Numbered from the stretch's first letter, positions 51,228 to 62,004 are shown. The stretch: DNA of 64,000 nt from Rubrivivax sp. (GCA_030680415.1 JAUXVE010000004.1:1-64000), one strand, 5' to 3'. Made by a program: numbers and translations. Notes: generated by a model not told the origin, from the letters alone.

Positions 51228-51584
51228 ATGCCTCGCGTCAAACGTGGTGTCACGGCACACGCCCGCCACAAGAAGATCCTCGCCCTGGCCAAGGGCTTCC
51301 GCGGCCGCCGCAAGAACGTCTTCCGCATCGCCAAGCAGGCGGTGATGAAGGCCGGGCAATACGCCTACCGCGACCGCCGTACCCGCAAGCGGGTGTTCCG
51401 CCAGCTCTGGATCGCACGCATCAACGCCGCGGCTCGCGCCGGCGGCATCACCTACAGCAAGTTCATGGCCGGCCTGAAGAAGGCCAACATCGAAATCGAC
51501 CGCAAGGTCCTGTCGGACATGGCCATCCGCGACCCGGCCGCCTTTACGAGCATCGTCGACAAGGTGAAGGCCCAGCTCGCTTGA
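51228..51584 (+). CDS. rplT: 50S ribosomal protein L20
   Basis: [51 protein letters not shown]. Confidence 0.98.
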   Translation: MPRVKRGVTAHARHKKILALAKGFRGRRKNVFRIAKQAVMKAGQYAYRDRRTRKRVFRQLWIARINAAARAGGITYSKFMAGLKKANIEIDRKVLSDMAIRDPAAFTSIVDKVKAQLA

Positions 51585-51666
51585 GCCCACGCTGCCGGGC
51601 CGGCAGGCGCGGCAGCCGCTCGAGCATCGTCACCGGGTTCGTGCCCGGCGACGCCCCTGCTTGCAC

Positions 51667-51699
51667 AGGCCGTCACCTCGGGGCGGCCTTCTTGTTTTT
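51667..51699 (+). terminator. Intrinsic terminator-like hairpin AGGCCG/CGGCCT plus T-rich tail just before pheS
   Basis: 6-bp GC stem with 11-nt loop followed by tcttgttttt, ending 7 nt before pheS ATG. Confidence 0.55.
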
Positions 51700-51705
51700 C
51701 GGACC

Positions 51706-52761
51706 ATGAACGATCTCGACACCCTGGTGCAGGCCGCGACGGCCGACTTCGACGCCGCCGCGCTGGGCGCCGAGCTGGAAAACGCCAAGGCGCGCTACCT
51801 CGGCAAGAGCGGCCGCATCACCGAGCAGCTCAAGAGTCTGGCGACGCTGCCTGCGGAACAGAAGAAGTCCCGCGGCGCCGAGATCAACCAGGCCAAGGCG
51901 CGCATCGAAGCGGCACTGCAGGCGCGCCGCGAAGCGCTGGCCGCCGCCGAACTCGAGCGCCAGCTGCAGGCCGAGGCGCTGGACGTCACACTGCCCGGCC
52001 GCCGCCGCGGCAGCGGCGGGCTGCACCCGGTGAGCCGCACCATCGAACGCATCGAGGGCATCTTCGCTTCGATGGGTTTCGACGTTGCCGAAGGCCCCGA
52101 GATCGAGACCGACTGGATGAGCTTCACGGCGCTCAACAACCCCGAGAACCACCCCGCGCGGTCGATGCAGGACACCTTCTACGTCGACATGAAGGACAGC
52201 GAAGGCCGCTGGCTCAACCTGCGCCCGCACACCAGCCCGATGCAGGTGCGGTACGCGCGCGCGCACGCGGCGAAGTACGCCGGCGAGCTGGCGCAGGGTC
52301 GCGCGATGCCCGAGATCCGCGTCATCGCCCCCGGCCGCACCTACCGCGTCGACAGCGACGCCACGCACTCGCCGATGTTCCACCAGTGCGAGGGCCTGTG
52401 GATCGGCGAGAACGTCAGCTTCAAGGACCTCAAGGTCGTCTTCATCGACTTCGTGCGCCAGTTCTTCGAGACCGACGATTTCGATGTGCGCTTCCGCCCG
52501 AGCTTCTTTCCCTTCACCGAGCCCAGCGCCGAAATCGACATCGCCTTTCGCAGCGGGCCACTGGCGGGCAAGTGGCTGGAAGTGGCGGGCTCGGGCCAGG
52601 TGCACCCGAACGTGGTGCGCAGCTACGGCCTGGACCCCGAACGCCACATCGGCTTCGCCTTCGGCATCGGGCCCGACCGGCTGGCGATGCTGCGTTACGG
52701 CATCGACGACCTGCGGCTGATGTTCGACGGCGACCTGCGTTTCCTGACGCAGTTCAACTGA
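51706..52761 (+). CDS. pheS: Phenylalanyl-tRNA synthetase alpha subunit
   Basis: '[21 protein letters not shown]', '[31 protein letters not shown]', '[18 protein letters not shown]'. Confidence 0.98.
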   Translation: MNDLDTLVQAATADFDAAALGAELENAKARYLGKSGRITEQLKSLATLPAEQKKSRGAEINQAKARIEAALQARREALAAAELERQLQAEALDVTLPGRRRGSGGLHPVSRTIERIEGIFASMGFDVAEGPEIETDWMSFTALNNPENHPARSMQDTFYVDMKDSEGRWLNLRPHTSPMQVRYARAHAAKYAGELAQGRAMPEIRVIAPGRTYRVDSDATHSPMFHQCEGLWIGENVSFKDLKVVFIDFVRQFFETDDFDVRFRPSFFPFTEPSAEIDIAFRSGPLAGKWLEVAGSGQVHPNVVRSYGLDPERHIGFAFGIGPDRLAMLRYGIDDLRLMFDGDLRFLTQFN

Positions 52762-52815
52762 GCACACCAGCGCTCAGAACGTCGCTCGCCTGATCTCAAC
52801 GAAAACTCTCTACCA

Positions 52816-55230
52816 ATGCAATTCCCCGAGTCCTGGTTGCGCGAGTTCTGCAACCCGCCGCTGAACACCCGGCAACTGGCCGACCTGCTGACGATGTCGG
52901 GCCTGGAAGTCGAAGAGCTGCGCCCGGTGGCGCCGCCTTTTTCCGGCGTCATCGTGGCCGAGATCCTGGAGGCGGTGCCGCATCCGCAGGCCGACCGGCT
53001 GCGCGTGTGCCGGGTCGACGTCGGCACGGGCGAGCCGCTGCAGATCGTCTGCGGCGCGCCCAACGCGCGCGCCGGGCTGAAGGCGCCGCTGGCCGTCGTC
53101 GGCGCCGAGCTGCCCGCGGGCGACGATGGCCAGCCGTTCAAGATCGGCATCGGCAGGCTGCGCGGCGTGGAAAGCCGCGGCATGCTGTGCAGCGCACGCG
53201 AACTGAAGATCGCCGCCGACCACGGCGGCCTGCTGGAACTGGCCGCCGATGCGCCGGTGGGCGCCGACATCCGCGGCTGGCTCGCACTCGACGACACCGT
53301 CTTCACGCTCAAGCTGACGCCCAACCTGGCGCACGCGCTCAGCGTCTTCGGCATCGCGCGCGAGGTCTCGGCGCTGACCGGCACGCCGCTGACCACGCCG
53401 GCCATCACACCGGTGCCGCCGGCGCACGACCAGCGCCTGCCCGTGGAGGTGCAGGCCGGCAACCTGTGCGGCCGCTTCTCGGGCCGCGTCGTGCGCGGCG
53501 TCGACACGAAGGCGCGCACGCCGGCCTGGATGGTCGAACGCCTGGCGCGCTGCGGCCAGCGCAGCGTGACGGCGCTGGTGGACATCTCCAACTACGTGAT
53601 GTTCGAGGTCGGCCGGCCGTCGCACATCTTCGACCTCGACAAGATCCACGACAAGCTCGTCGTGCGCTGGGGTCGGCGCGGCGAAAAGCTCAAGCTGCTC
53701 AACGGCAGCACCGTCGAGATCGACGCCGATGTCGGCGTCATCGCCGACGCCGAGGGCGTCGAGTCGCTGGCCGGCATCATGGGCGGCGAGGCCACGGCGG
53801 TGTCCGACGCCACGAAGAACGTCTACGTCGAGGCCGCCTTCTGGTGGCCGGAGGCGGTGCAGGGCCGCTCGCGCCGCTACAACTTCACCACCGACGCCGG
53901 CCACCGCTTCGAGCGCGGCGTCGACCCGGCGCTGACGGTGGCGCACATCGAGCGCATCACGCAACTCATCATCGACATCTGCGGCGGCGAGGCCGGCCCG
54001 ATGGACGACCAGGTGCTGCACCTGCCCGAGGCGCAGGCTGTGACGATGCGCGTCGAGCGCGCGTCCAAGGTCATCGGCATGCCGCTGACACAGGAGCAGT
54101 GCGCCGACGTCTTCCGCCGCCTGGGCCTGCGGTTCAGCGAGGCGCCCGGCAGCCTGACCGTGTTGCCGCCGAGCTGGCGTTTCGACCTCAGGATCGAGGA
54201 AGACCTGATCGAGGAGATCATCCGCGTCATCGGCTACGACAAGCTGCCGCTGACGCCACCGATGGCGCCGGTGACGGCGCGCGTGCGCCCCGAGTCGCAG
54301 CGCAGCGCCAACACCGTGCGCCGCGCCCTGGCCGGGCTGGACTACCAGGAAACCATCAGCTTCAGCTTCGTCGAAGAGCGCTGGGAGCGTGAACTCGCCG
54401 GCAACACCGACCCGATCAGGGTGCTCAATCCCATCGCCGCGCCGCTGGCCGTGATGCGTTCCAGCCTGCTGGGCAGCCTGCTGCAGGTGCTGCGTGTCAA
54501 CCTGGCGCGCAAGGCCAGCCGCGTGCGCGTGTTCGAGATCGGCCGCGTGTTCATACGCGACGCCAGCGTTCCCGACGGCGCGCTCACCGTCGCCGGCCTG
54601 CACCAGCCCATGCGTGTGGCCGGCCTGGCCAGCGGCGCCGCCGACGGCCTGCAGTGGGGCCGCAAGGAGCAGGGCGTCGATTTCTTCGACGCCAGGGGCG
54701 ACATCGAAGCGCTGCTGGCGCCGCGCCGGCCGGTCTTCGTGGCCGACACGCACCCCGCCCTGCACCCGGGGCGCTGCGCCCGTGTCGAACTCGACGGTCG
54801 CGCCATCGGCTTCGTCGGCGAGTTGCATCCGCAGTGGCGGCAGGCCTACGAACTGCCGCAGGCGCCGGTGCTGTTCGAGCTGGACCTGGACCCGGTGCTC
54901 GAGTCGCCGGTGCCGGTGTTCACGCCGGTGCCGCGCCAGCAGCCGGCATGGCGCGACGTGGCGCTGGTGCTACGCGACGTGGTCGGCCACGATGCGCTGA
55001 TGGCGCGTCTGCGCGATGATCCAGCGGGTCTGATCCGCTCGGCCACGCTGTTCGACCTCTACAAGCCCGCCACGCCGGTGGCGGGCATCCATGCCGGGGA
55101 ACGCAGTCTGGCGGTGCGGCTCGAGTTGCTCGATTCCGACGCCACGCTCACCGACGACCGCATCGAAGCCGCGGTCGCCGCGGCCGTGGCGCGCGCACAA
55201 ACAGCCTTCGGCGCCCGCCTGCGCGGCTGA
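52816..55230 (+). CDS. pheT: Phenylalanyl-tRNA synthetase beta subunit
   Basis: 804 aa; '[35 protein letters not shown]', '[15 protein letters not shown]'. Confidence 0.98.
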   Translation: MQFPESWLREFCNPPLNTRQLADLLTMSGLEVEELRPVAPPFSGVIVAEILEAVPHPQADRLRVCRVDVGTGEPLQIVCGAPNARAGLKAPLAVVGAELPAGDDGQPFKIGIGRLRGVESRGMLCSARELKIAADHGGLLELAADAPVGADIRGWLALDDTVFTLKLTPNLAHALSVFGIAREVSALTGTPLTTPAITPVPPAHDQRLPVEVQAGNLCGRFSGRVVRGVDTKARTPAWMVERLARCGQRSVTALVDISNYVMFEVGRPSHIFDLDKIHDKLVVRWGRRGEKLKLLNGSTVEIDADVGVIADAEGVESLAGIMGGEATAVSDATKNVYVEAAFWWPEAVQGRSRRYNFTTDAGHRFERGVDPALTVAHIERITQLIIDICGGEAGPMDDQVLHLPEAQAVTMRVERASKVIGMPLTQEQCADVFRRLGLRFSEAPGSLTVLPPSWRFDLRIEEDLIEEIIRVIGYDKLPLTPPMAPVTARVRPESQRSANTVRRALAGLDYQETISFSFVEERWERELAGNTDPIRVLNPIAAPLAVMRSSLLGSLLQVLRVNLARKASRVRVFEIGRVFIRDASVPDGALTVAGLHQPMRVAGLASGAADGLQWGRKEQGVDFFDARGDIEALLAPRRPVFVADTHPALHPGRCARVELDGRAIGFVGELHPQWRQAYELPQAPVLFELDLDPVLESPVPVFTPVPRQQPAWRDVALVLRDVVGHDALMARLRDDPAGLIRSATLFDLYKPATPVAGIHAGERSLAVRLELLDSDATLTDDRIEAAVAAAVARAQTAFGARLRG

Positions 55231-55246
55231 AGGGGAGGGACCCGCC

Positions 55247-55600
55247 ATGACCGACACCCACGAGAGGGTGATCCTGCCCACACTGGACACGCCGACGCTG
55301 ACCAAGGCCGAACTGGCCGAACTGCTGTTCGACCGGCTGGGCCTGAACAAGCGCGAATCGAAGGACATGGTCGAGGCCTTCTTCGAGATCGTGCACACCA
55401 GCCTGGTCGCCGGACAGGACGTCAAGCTCTCGGGCTTCGGCAACTTCAACATCCGGCGCAAGGCGCCGCGGCCAGGGCGCAACCCGCGCACCGGCGAGGC
55501 GATCCCGATCAAGGCGCGCAACGTCGTCACCTTCCACGCCAGTCACAAGTTGAAATCTATCGTGCAAGGCGACACGCCGCCGGCGGAGGAGTTCGAGTAG
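55247..55600 (+). CDS. ihfA: Integration host factor alpha subunit
   Basis: '[67 protein letters not shown]'. Confidence 0.97.
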   Translation: MTDTHERVILPTLDTPTLTKAELAELLFDRLGLNKRESKDMVEAFFEIVHTSLVAGQDVKLSGFGNFNIRRKAPRPGRNPRTGEAIPIKARNVVTFHASHKLKSIVQGDTPPAEEFE

Positions 55601-55634
55601 AGTCTAGCTTTCGGCACAGATCCCATTGATTTCA

Positions 55635-56048
55635 ATGGAGAAAGCGCTCCCCGCCATCCCCGCCAAACGCTACTTCACGATCGGTGAGGTGAGCGAGTTG
55701 TGCGGCGTCAAGCCGTATGTGCTGCGTTACTGGGAGCAGGAATTCACGCAGCTCAAACCCATGAAGCGGCGGGGCAACCGGCGCTACTACCAGCACCACG
55801 AGGTGCTGCTCATTCGGCGCATCCGCGGGCTGCTGTACGACCAGGGCTTCACCATCAACGGCGCCCGCAACCGCCTGTCCGACGCCGCGGTGGCGGTCCG
55901 GGTGGCCGAGGCCGAAGCGGCCGAAGACCAGGCTGCCGCCGCGGCGGCAGCACAGGAAGCCGCTTCGGCCACCGAGACGCCGGCTGCGCTGGCGCCGGGG
56001 CCGCTGCGCGCGGAACTGATGTCGATCCGCGACCTGCTGTCCGTCTGA
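55635..56048 (+). CDS. MerR-family transcriptional regulator
   Basis: 'KRYFTIGEVSELCGVKPYVLRYWEQEFTQLKPMKRRGNRRYYQHHEVLLIRRIRGLLYDQGFTINGAR'. Confidence 0.92.
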   Translation: MEKALPAIPAKRYFTIGEVSELCGVKPYVLRYWEQEFTQLKPMKRRGNRRYYQHHEVLLIRRIRGLLYDQGFTINGARNRLSDAAVAVRVAEAEAAEDQAAAAAAAQEAASATETPAALAPGPLRAELMSIRDLLSV

Positions 56049-56079
56049 GGCCCCGGCGTCGGGTGGTGATCGGCCGACG

Positions 56080-56085
56080 TATACT
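56080..56085 (+). promoter_or_regulatory. Putative -10 box TATACT for tRNA-Pro
   Basis: TATACT ~12 nt upstream of tRNA 5' end. Confidence 0.5.
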
Positions 56086-56097
56086 CTTGCGCTTCGT

Positions 56098-56174
56098 CGG
56101 GATGTAGCGCAGCTTGGTAGCGCACTTGTCTGGGGGACAAGGGGTCGCAGGTTCGAATCCTGTCATCCCGACCA
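56098..56174 (+). tRNA. tRNA-Pro (anticodon GGG)
   Basis: CGGGATG/CATCCCG acceptor, anticodon loop CTGGGGG, T-loop GTTCGAATC, encoded CCA. Confidence 0.95.
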
Positions 56175-56178
56175 CGTC

Positions 56179-56200
56179 AAGCCACCACCGGGTGGCTTTT
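56179..56200 (+). terminator. Intrinsic terminator downstream of tRNA-Pro
   Basis: AAGCCACC-accg-GGTGGCTT followed by TT. Confidence 0.8.
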
Positions 56201-56458
56201 CCGTCTAGGGTTCCATGCCACGCTGCGCCGGATCACCGCGCTTGGCGGCTGGCTGGCAGGTACTGCACCACCGGTCATCGCGAGCAGTGCGATGAGGGTC
56301 GCGTGCCGCCGCCATCGCAGTGCGTACGGCCCAGCGGGCGATTCGCGCAGTCGAAAGGGCTGTTCGTCGCAGCCGGGGCGCCGGCTGCGGCCAGCGCGGG
56401 TAGGCTACCGCCTTCGCTCCATTCCAGAGGGGCACCGCAGGACGGTGTCCGCTCGACC

Positions 56459-57619
56459 ATGCGCCACACACTGATCGTCATCGTCTGCGCGGCCATGCTG
56501 GCTGCCTGCGGCAAGTTCGACAAGGCCGACGCGCCGTCCAAGGCCGCTGCGGCGGCCAAGGCGCCGCCCGCCGTGCTGCTGCTGTCGCCCGAAGACCTGC
56601 ACACGGTGAACGCCAGCGCCCAGGCCACCGGCCCCGTGATCACCGGTTCGCTGCAGCCCGAGCGCCGCGCCGACCTGCGCGCCGAGGTCTCGGCGGTGGT
56701 GCTGCAGGTGCTGAAGGACAACGGCGAAGCGGTGCGCGCCGGCGACCTCATCGTGCGCCTGGACGACACCGCCATCCGCGACAGCCTGACCTCGGCCGAC
56801 GAGGTCGTGCGCGCCGCCACGCAGGCCTTCGAGCAGGCCGAGCGCCAGGTGCAGCGCCTGAAGACGCTGCAGGCGCAGGGCATGACCTCGATGCAGGCAC
56901 TGGAGGACGCCGAGGTGCGCCGCAACAACGCGCAGAGCGACCTCGTGGCGGCACGCGCCCGCGCCGTCGCCGCGCGCCAGCAGCTGCGGCGCACGGAGGC
57001 GCGCGCGCCCTTTGCTGGCGTGGTCAGCGAACGCAAGGTTTCGGCCGGCGACACGGCGCAGGTCGGCAAGGAACTGATCAAGGTCATCGACCCGGGCAGC
57101 CTGCGTTTCGAAGGCCTGGTCTCGGCCGACCGCATGCACGAGCTGCAGGCCGGGCAGGCGGTGAACTTCCGCGTCAACGGCTATCCGGAGACCGAATTCG
57201 TCGGCCGCCTGCGGCGCATCGACGCCACCGCCAATGCCACCACGCGCCAGGTCGAGGTTGTCGTCGACTTCGCCAACCGCGCTGGCGCGCCGCGCGTGGC
57301 CGGGCTCTTTGCCGAGGGCCGCGTCGAGGCCGGCGCGTCGCAGGTGCTGGCGGTGCCCGAAGGCGCGCTGCAGCGCGCCGGCCAGGCGGCCCATGTCTGG
57401 CGCGTCGCCGGACAGGCCATCGCCAAGGTCGGCGTCAGGCTCGGCGAACGCGACGCGCGCAGCGGCGAGGTCCCGGTGCTGGCCGGCCTGAGCGCCGGCG
57501 ACCGCATCCTGCGCCGCCCGGGCAGCACACTCGTCGATGGCCAGGCCTTCGAGCTCGCCAACGGCGGCACAGCCGCCGCTTCGGCCCCCGGCACAGCGGC
57601 GCTCGGCGCCACGAAGTGA
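56459..57619 (+). CDS. RND efflux periplasmic adaptor (membrane-fusion lipoprotein)
   Basis: Lipobox-like MLAAC; 'GSLQPERRADLRAEVSAVVLQVLKDNGEAVRAGDLIVRLDD'. Confidence 0.92.
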   Translation: MRHTLIVIVCAAMLAACGKFDKADAPSKAAAAAKAPPAVLLLSPEDLHTVNASAQATGPVITGSLQPERRADLRAEVSAVVLQVLKDNGEAVRAGDLIVRLDDTAIRDSLTSADEVVRAATQAFEQAERQVQRLKTLQAQGMTSMQALEDAEVRRNNAQSDLVAARARAVAARQQLRRTEARAPFAGVVSERKVSAGDTAQVGKELIKVIDPGSLRFEGLVSADRMHELQAGQAVNFRVNGYPETEFVGRLRRIDATANATTRQVEVVVDFANRAGAPRVAGLFAEGRVEAGASQVLAVPEGALQRAGQAAHVWRVAGQAIAKVGVRLGERDARSGEVPVLAGLSAGDRILRRPGSTLVDGQAFELANGGTAAASAPGTAALGATK

Positions 57620-57625
57620 GTCGCC

Positions 57626-60600
57626 ATGTTCCTTTCCGACTTCAGCATCAAGCGGCCGGTGGCGATGATCGTCGTCATCATCGGCCTCATGGCACTCGGG
57701 CTGCTGGCGCTGTCCAAGCTGCGCGTCAACCAGATCCCCGACGTCGAGCAGCCGGTGCTGGTGGTCAACATCGCCTATCCCGGTGCCTCGCCCGAAACCA
57801 CGGAACGCGAGGTCGTCAACCGCATCGAGAAGGCGCTGCAGGGCATCGCCGGCGTCGACGAGGTGCGCGCCACGGCCGGCGAGGGCAATGCGCGGCTGGT
57901 GCTGATCTTCAACTTCGACAAGAACATGGTCGAGGCCGCCGACGAGGTGCGCAACGCCATCGGCTCGGTGCGCCACAAGCTGCCGACCGAGATCCGCGAA
58001 CCGGTGCTGCAGCGGCTGGACCCGGCGGCGCAGCCGATCATGCAGCTGGCGCTGTCGTCCACTTCGCAGACCCACGCCGAGATCTCGCGCCTGGCCGAGG
58101 ACCAGCTGGCCGACCGTTTTCGCGGCATCCCCGGCGTGGCGGTGGTCAACGTCAACGGTGCGCTGCGGCGTGAACTGTCGGTGCTGCTGCACGCCGAGAA
58201 GCTGCGCGAATACGCGGTCTCGGTGACCGAGGTGGTGGCCGCGCTGCGCGCGCAGAACACCACCGCGCCGGTGGGCAAGGTGCGCGGCACGCTCGAGGAC
58301 CAGAGCATCCGTCTGGTCGGGCGCATCGAGTCGCCGGGCGAATTCGAGCACATCGTCATCAAGCGCCGCGGCAACGAGCTGCTGCGCCTGGCCCAGGTGG
58401 CTACGGTGCAGGACGGCTTTGCCGAACTGAGCGGCTTCTCGGTGCGCAACGGCCACCCCAACGTCGGCCTGTCGGTGACGCGCACGCGCGAGGCGAGCAC
58501 GGTCACGGTGGCCGACGGCGTGCGCAAGCTGGTGGCCGAGATCGGCCCCACGCTGCCGGCCGGCACCAAGCTCGAAGTCACGCGGGACGGCGGCCGCAGC
58601 GCGCAGGACAGCCTGAACAACGTCATCCACGCGCTCGTCTTCGGCGCCGGGTTGACGGTGTTCGTGGTCTACCTGTTCCTGAACTCGTGGCGTTCGACGC
58701 TGATCACGGCGCTGTCGCTGCCGACGTCGGTGGTGGCCGCCTTCATTGCCGTCTGGCTGTGTGGTTTCACGCTCAACTTCATGAGCCTGCTCGGGCTGTC
58801 GCTGGCCATCGGCGTGCTCATCGACGACGCCATCGTCGTGCGCGAGAACATCGTGCGCCACATGGAGCGCGGCGAGGACCGCCGCACCGCCGCACTCAAG
58901 GGCACGGCCGAGATCGGGCTGGCGGTGGCCGCCACCACCTTCTCCATCGTCGCCGTGTTCGTGCCGGTGGCCTTCATGCCCGGCGTGTCGGGGGAATGGT
59001 TCCGGCCTTTCGGCCTGACCGTGGTGGCGTCGGTGCTGGTGAGCCTGTTCATCAGCTTCACGCTCGACCCCATGCTGTCGGCCTACTGGGGCGACCCGCC
59101 CGGGCATCACCAGCAGCCACGGCGCGGCATCAGCCGCGTGCTGCAGCGCTTCAACGATTGGTTCGACCACCAGTCCGACCGCTACGGCCGCGTCATCGCC
59201 TGGGCCCTGCACCACCGGCGCTGGATGGCGGTCTTCGCGCTGGCCAGCCTGGTGGCGGCGGTGGCGCTGCAGCTGCGCTTCGGCGGCTCGAGCTTCCTGC
59301 CGGTGGCCGATTCCGGCACCCTGGCGGTGGAGATCCGCACCCCCGCCAGCAGCAGCCTGGAGTACGCGCGGCTGAAGGTCGAGGCCGCGGCAACACTGGC
59401 ACGCACGCTGCCCGAGACGGTGGCCACCAACAGCTACGTCAGCCCGGGGGGCGGGCGCATCTACGTCGACATCGGCAAGAGCACGCAACGCAAGCGTTCG
59501 GCGATCCAGGTCGCGGCCGAGTTGCGCCGGCTCACCGCACGGCTGGTGGGTGCCGAGTACGTGGTGCTCGACGACCTCAACAACGGCGCGCAGAAGCCGG
59601 TGCAGATCCGTTTCACCGGCGCCGACTCGCGCCAGTTGCTGGCCATCACCAACGACTTCATGGACAAGCTGCGCCAGCTGCCGGGCGCGGTCGACGTGGG
59701 CCTGTCGGAGCAGGACCCGCAGGTCGAGATGAAGATCGAACTCGACCGCGGCCTGGCCAACACGCTGGGCATCTCCGTCAACGACGCGGCACAGGCGCTG
59801 CGCGTGGCCTTCGCCGGCGTCGAAGTGGGCGACTGGGTGGACCCGAACGGCGAGACGCGCGACGTGGCGGTGCGCCTGCACCCCGACGACCGCGTCGACG
59901 CCGGCAACATCGAGCGCCTGCCCATCGCCGTGAGCGGCGGCAACCGCATGGTGCCGCTGGAGCAGATCGCCACCGTGACCATGGGCCGCGGGCCGTCGCA
60001 GATCCAGCACGTGAACGGCAAGCGCACGATTTCGGTGGCGGCCAACGTGCAGGGCCGTTCGCCGGGCGAGGTCACGGCCGAGGCGCTGAAGATCGCGCGC
60101 GCCATGGCCTACCCGCCGGGCTACGGGCTGGAACTGGCCGGCGCCTCGCGCGACCAGCAGGAGGTGTTCCGCGAGATGGGCATCGCGCTGGTCATGGGCG
60201 TGGCGCTGATGTACCTGATCCTGGTCATGCAGTTCGGCTCGTTCACGGCGCCGCTGGCGGTGATGCTGTCGCTGCCGCTGTCGTTGATCGGCGTCGTGCT
60301 GGCGCTGCTGGCCACCGGCGGCACGCTCAACCTGATGAGCTTCATCGGCGTCATCATGCTGATGGGGCTGGTGGCGAAGAACGCGATCCTGCTGCTCGAC
60401 GCTGCGCGGGTGCTCGAACGCGAGGGCATCGACCGCGAAGACGCACTGATGGCGGCCGGCCGCAAGCGACTGCGGCCGATCCTGATGACGACCTTCGCGC
60501 TCATCGCCGGCATGACGCCGGTGGCGGTGGGGGTGGGCGAGGGCGGCGAGTTCTACCGCCCGATGGCGGTGGCCATCATCGGCGGCGTCATCACCTCGAC

Positions 60601-60838
60601 GCTGCTCACGCTGCTGGTCATTCCCAGCTTCTACGACAGCATCGAGACCTCGCGCGACCGCGCCGTGGCCAAGTTCAAGGCGCGCGAGCAGCGCTGGAAC
60701 ACCGGGCTGGCCTTCAGCGTGACGCTGCTCGAGGCGGTGGCGGCGCTGCTCATGCTGCGTCTGGTGTGGCGTGCGCTCAGGGCCGTGCCGGCAAGGCTGC
60801 GGCGCAATGGCGGTCTCGTCGCCGGGCGAACGGCCTGA
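57626..60838 (+). CDS. RND efflux inner-membrane permease
   Basis: 1070 aa; 'FSIKRPVAMIVVIIGLMALG', 'DDAIVVRENIVRHMERG', 'GLVAKNAILLLDAA'. Confidence 0.93.
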   Translation: MFLSDFSIKRPVAMIVVIIGLMALGLLALSKLRVNQIPDVEQPVLVVNIAYPGASPETTEREVVNRIEKALQGIAGVDEVRATAGEGNARLVLIFNFDKNMVEAADEVRNAIGSVRHKLPTEIREPVLQRLDPAAQPIMQLALSSTSQTHAEISRLAEDQLADRFRGIPGVAVVNVNGALRRELSVLLHAEKLREYAVSVTEVVAALRAQNTTAPVGKVRGTLEDQSIRLVGRIESPGEFEHIVIKRRGNELLRLAQVATVQDGFAELSGFSVRNGHPNVGLSVTRTREASTVTVADGVRKLVAEIGPTLPAGTKLEVTRDGGRSAQDSLNNVIHALVFGAGLTVFVVYLFLNSWRSTLITALSLPTSVVAAFIAVWLCGFTLNFMSLLGLSLAIGVLIDDAIVVRENIVRHMERGEDRRTAALKGTAEIGLAVAATTFSIVAVFVPVAFMPGVSGEWFRPFGLTVVASVLVSLFISFTLDPMLSAYWGDPPGHHQQPRRGISRVLQRFNDWFDHQSDRYGRVIAWALHHRRWMAVFALASLVAAVALQLRFGGSSFLPVADSGTLAVEIRTPASSSLEYARLKVEAAATLARTLPETVATNSYVSPGGGRIYVDIGKSTQRKRSAIQVAAELRRLTARLVGAEYVVLDDLNNGAQKPVQIRFTGADSRQLLAITNDFMDKLRQLPGAVDVGLSEQDPQVEMKIELDRGLANTLGISVNDAAQALRVAFAGVEVGDWVDPNGETRDVAVRLHPDDRVDAGNIERLPIAVSGGNRMVPLEQIATVTMGRGPSQIQHVNGKRTISVAANVQGRSPGEVTAEALKIARAMAYPPGYGLELAGASRDQQEVFREMGIALVMGVALMYLILVMQFGSFTAPLAVMLSLPLSLIGVVLALLATGGTLNLMSFIGVIMLMGLVAKNAILLLDAARVLEREGIDREDALMAAGRKRLRPILMTTFALIAGMTPVAVGVGEGGEFYRPMAVAIIGGVITSTLLTLLVIPSFYDSIETSRDRAVAKFKAREQRWNTGLAFSVTLLEAVAALLMLRLVWRALRAVPARLRRNGGLVAGRTA

Positions 60839-60881
60839 GCGACTGGGACAAGTCCCCGGACGGGATGCGCCGGACGGCTCC

Positions 60882-60887
60882 TAGAAT
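60882..60887 (+). promoter_or_regulatory. Putative -10 (TAGAAT) upstream of phaR
   Basis: TAGAAT 34 nt before phaR ATG. Confidence 0.4.
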
Positions 60888-60920
60888 GGGCCGGATTCCG
60901 ACGCTCCAGGAACCTGCCGC

Positions 60921-61490
60921 ATGCCTACCCACCGCCGTGCCCCGGCCGCCGCCACCGCTGCCGGTGCCACGGGCAGCGTGCGGGTGCTCAAGAAGTATCC
61001 CAATCGACGCCTCTACGACACGCAGTCCAGCAGCTACATCACGCTGGCCGACGTGAAGCAGATGGTACTGGCCGGCGACGACTTCGAGGTGCGCGACGCC
61101 AAGACCGGTGACGACCTCACGCGCAGCATCCTGCTGCAGATCATCCTCGAGGAAGAGTCGGGTGGGGTGCCGATGTTCAGCGCGCAGACGCTGTCGCAGA
61201 TCATCCGCTTCTACGGCCATGCCATGCAGGGCGTCATGGGCACGATGCTCGAGAAGAACATGCAGGCCTTCGTCGAGCTGCAGAACCAGTTCCTGAACCA
61301 GAGCAAGGGCCTGTACGACCCCAAGCACCTCAGCCCCGAGGTCTGGACCCAGTTCCTCAGCGGCCAGGCGCCCACGCTGCAGAACCTGATGACGGGCTAC
61401 GTCGAGCAGAGTCGCGAGATGTTCGAGAAGCTCCAGCAGGCCGGCGCCCTGTTCCCGGGCCTGCCCGGTTTCCCGCCGGCCAAGAAATAG
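60921..61490 (+). CDS. phaR: Polyhydroxyalkanoate synthesis repressor PhaR
   Basis: 'RVLKKYPNRRLYDTQSSSYITLADVKQMVLAGDDFEVRDAKTGDDLTRSILLQIILEEE'. Confidence 0.96.
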   Translation: MPTHRRAPAAATAAGATGSVRVLKKYPNRRLYDTQSSSYITLADVKQMVLAGDDFEVRDAKTGDDLTRSILLQIILEEESGGVPMFSAQTLSQIIRFYGHAMQGVMGTMLEKNMQAFVELQNQFLNQSKGLYDPKHLSPEVWTQFLSGQAPTLQNLMTGYVEQSREMFEKLQQAGALFPGLPGFPPAKK

Positions 61491-61501
61491 GCCAGGACGG
61501 G

Positions 61502-61522
61502 TCTCGGGCAAGAGGCCCGAGA
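61502..61522. terminator. Hairpin TCTCGGGC-aagag-GCCCGAGA after phaR
   Basis: Perfect 8-bp stem but no T tract. Confidence 0.45.
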
Positions 61523-61530
61523 ATCGCCAC

Positions 61531-61632
61531 ATGTTCGACACCGCTACCGCGCCTGCCGCCATCGGCAAGGCCCCCACTATCGCATTTGTCTCGCTCGGCT
61601 ACCCGAAGAGCACGGGTTCCATACCCGGCTGA
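61531..61632 (+). pseudogene. rimO: Truncated 5' end of rimO (ribosomal protein S12 methylthiotransferase)
   Basis: MFDTATAPAAIGKAPTIAFVSLGYPK resembles the RimO N-terminus ('...FVSLGCPK...') then diverges to STGSIPG*; position after phaR fits. Confidence 0.65.
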
Positions 61633-61880
61633 AGCTGCGAGATGGCCTTGGTGGCCGACTCCACGCTGCCCGTCGATCTCGATGGCTTGATGCTCGGCGC
61701 GGGTCTGGTAAGCGATGGCAATGGCCTCAGTGCGCCGGTTTCGGCGTTGATCGGCTGCGGACACTCGGCCGTCGACCAATCGGTGGCTCCGATCTATGCG
61801 AAGGTCTCCTATCTGACGACGACCTGCCACCCGCTTCGCGGTGTCGGTCGGCAGGATCCGACCCAAAGGCGTCGGCGGCA
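61599..61880 (-). pseudogene. Possible degenerate coding fragment, unidentified
   Basis: Minus frame reads ...CPQPINAETGALRPLPSLTRPAPSIKPSRSTGSVESATKAISQLQPGMEPVLFG* with in-frame stops upstream. Confidence 0.3.
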
Positions 61881-62004
61881 CTTTTCAGTTCGAACGGCCG
61901 GTTCACTCAAATCCCGGACGCTCCAGTTTCGGCCCCTACATCACGCTCGAGCGCACCGACGCCCCGGGCGTGACTTACGCCGAAGGTGGTGCCAAGACGG
62001 TGTG
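61863..62004 (+). pseudogene. Possible degenerate coding fragment, unidentified
   Basis: Plus frame reads PKGVGGTFQFERPVHSNPGRSSFGPYITLERTDAPGVTYAEGGAKTV*; lacks a plausible start. Confidence 0.3.

Noticed and set aside
56098-56458. tRNA-Pro as an integration site for a genomic island
   Set aside because: The tRNA has an intact terminator and is followed by an RND operon; no integrase or repeated tRNA 3' end noticed; the decayed region starts ~5.4 kb further on
56405-60010. 1201-aa minus-strand ORF opposite the second RND operon
   Set aside because: His/Ala/Arg/Gln-rich low-complexity shadow translation of clearly coding plus-strand genes
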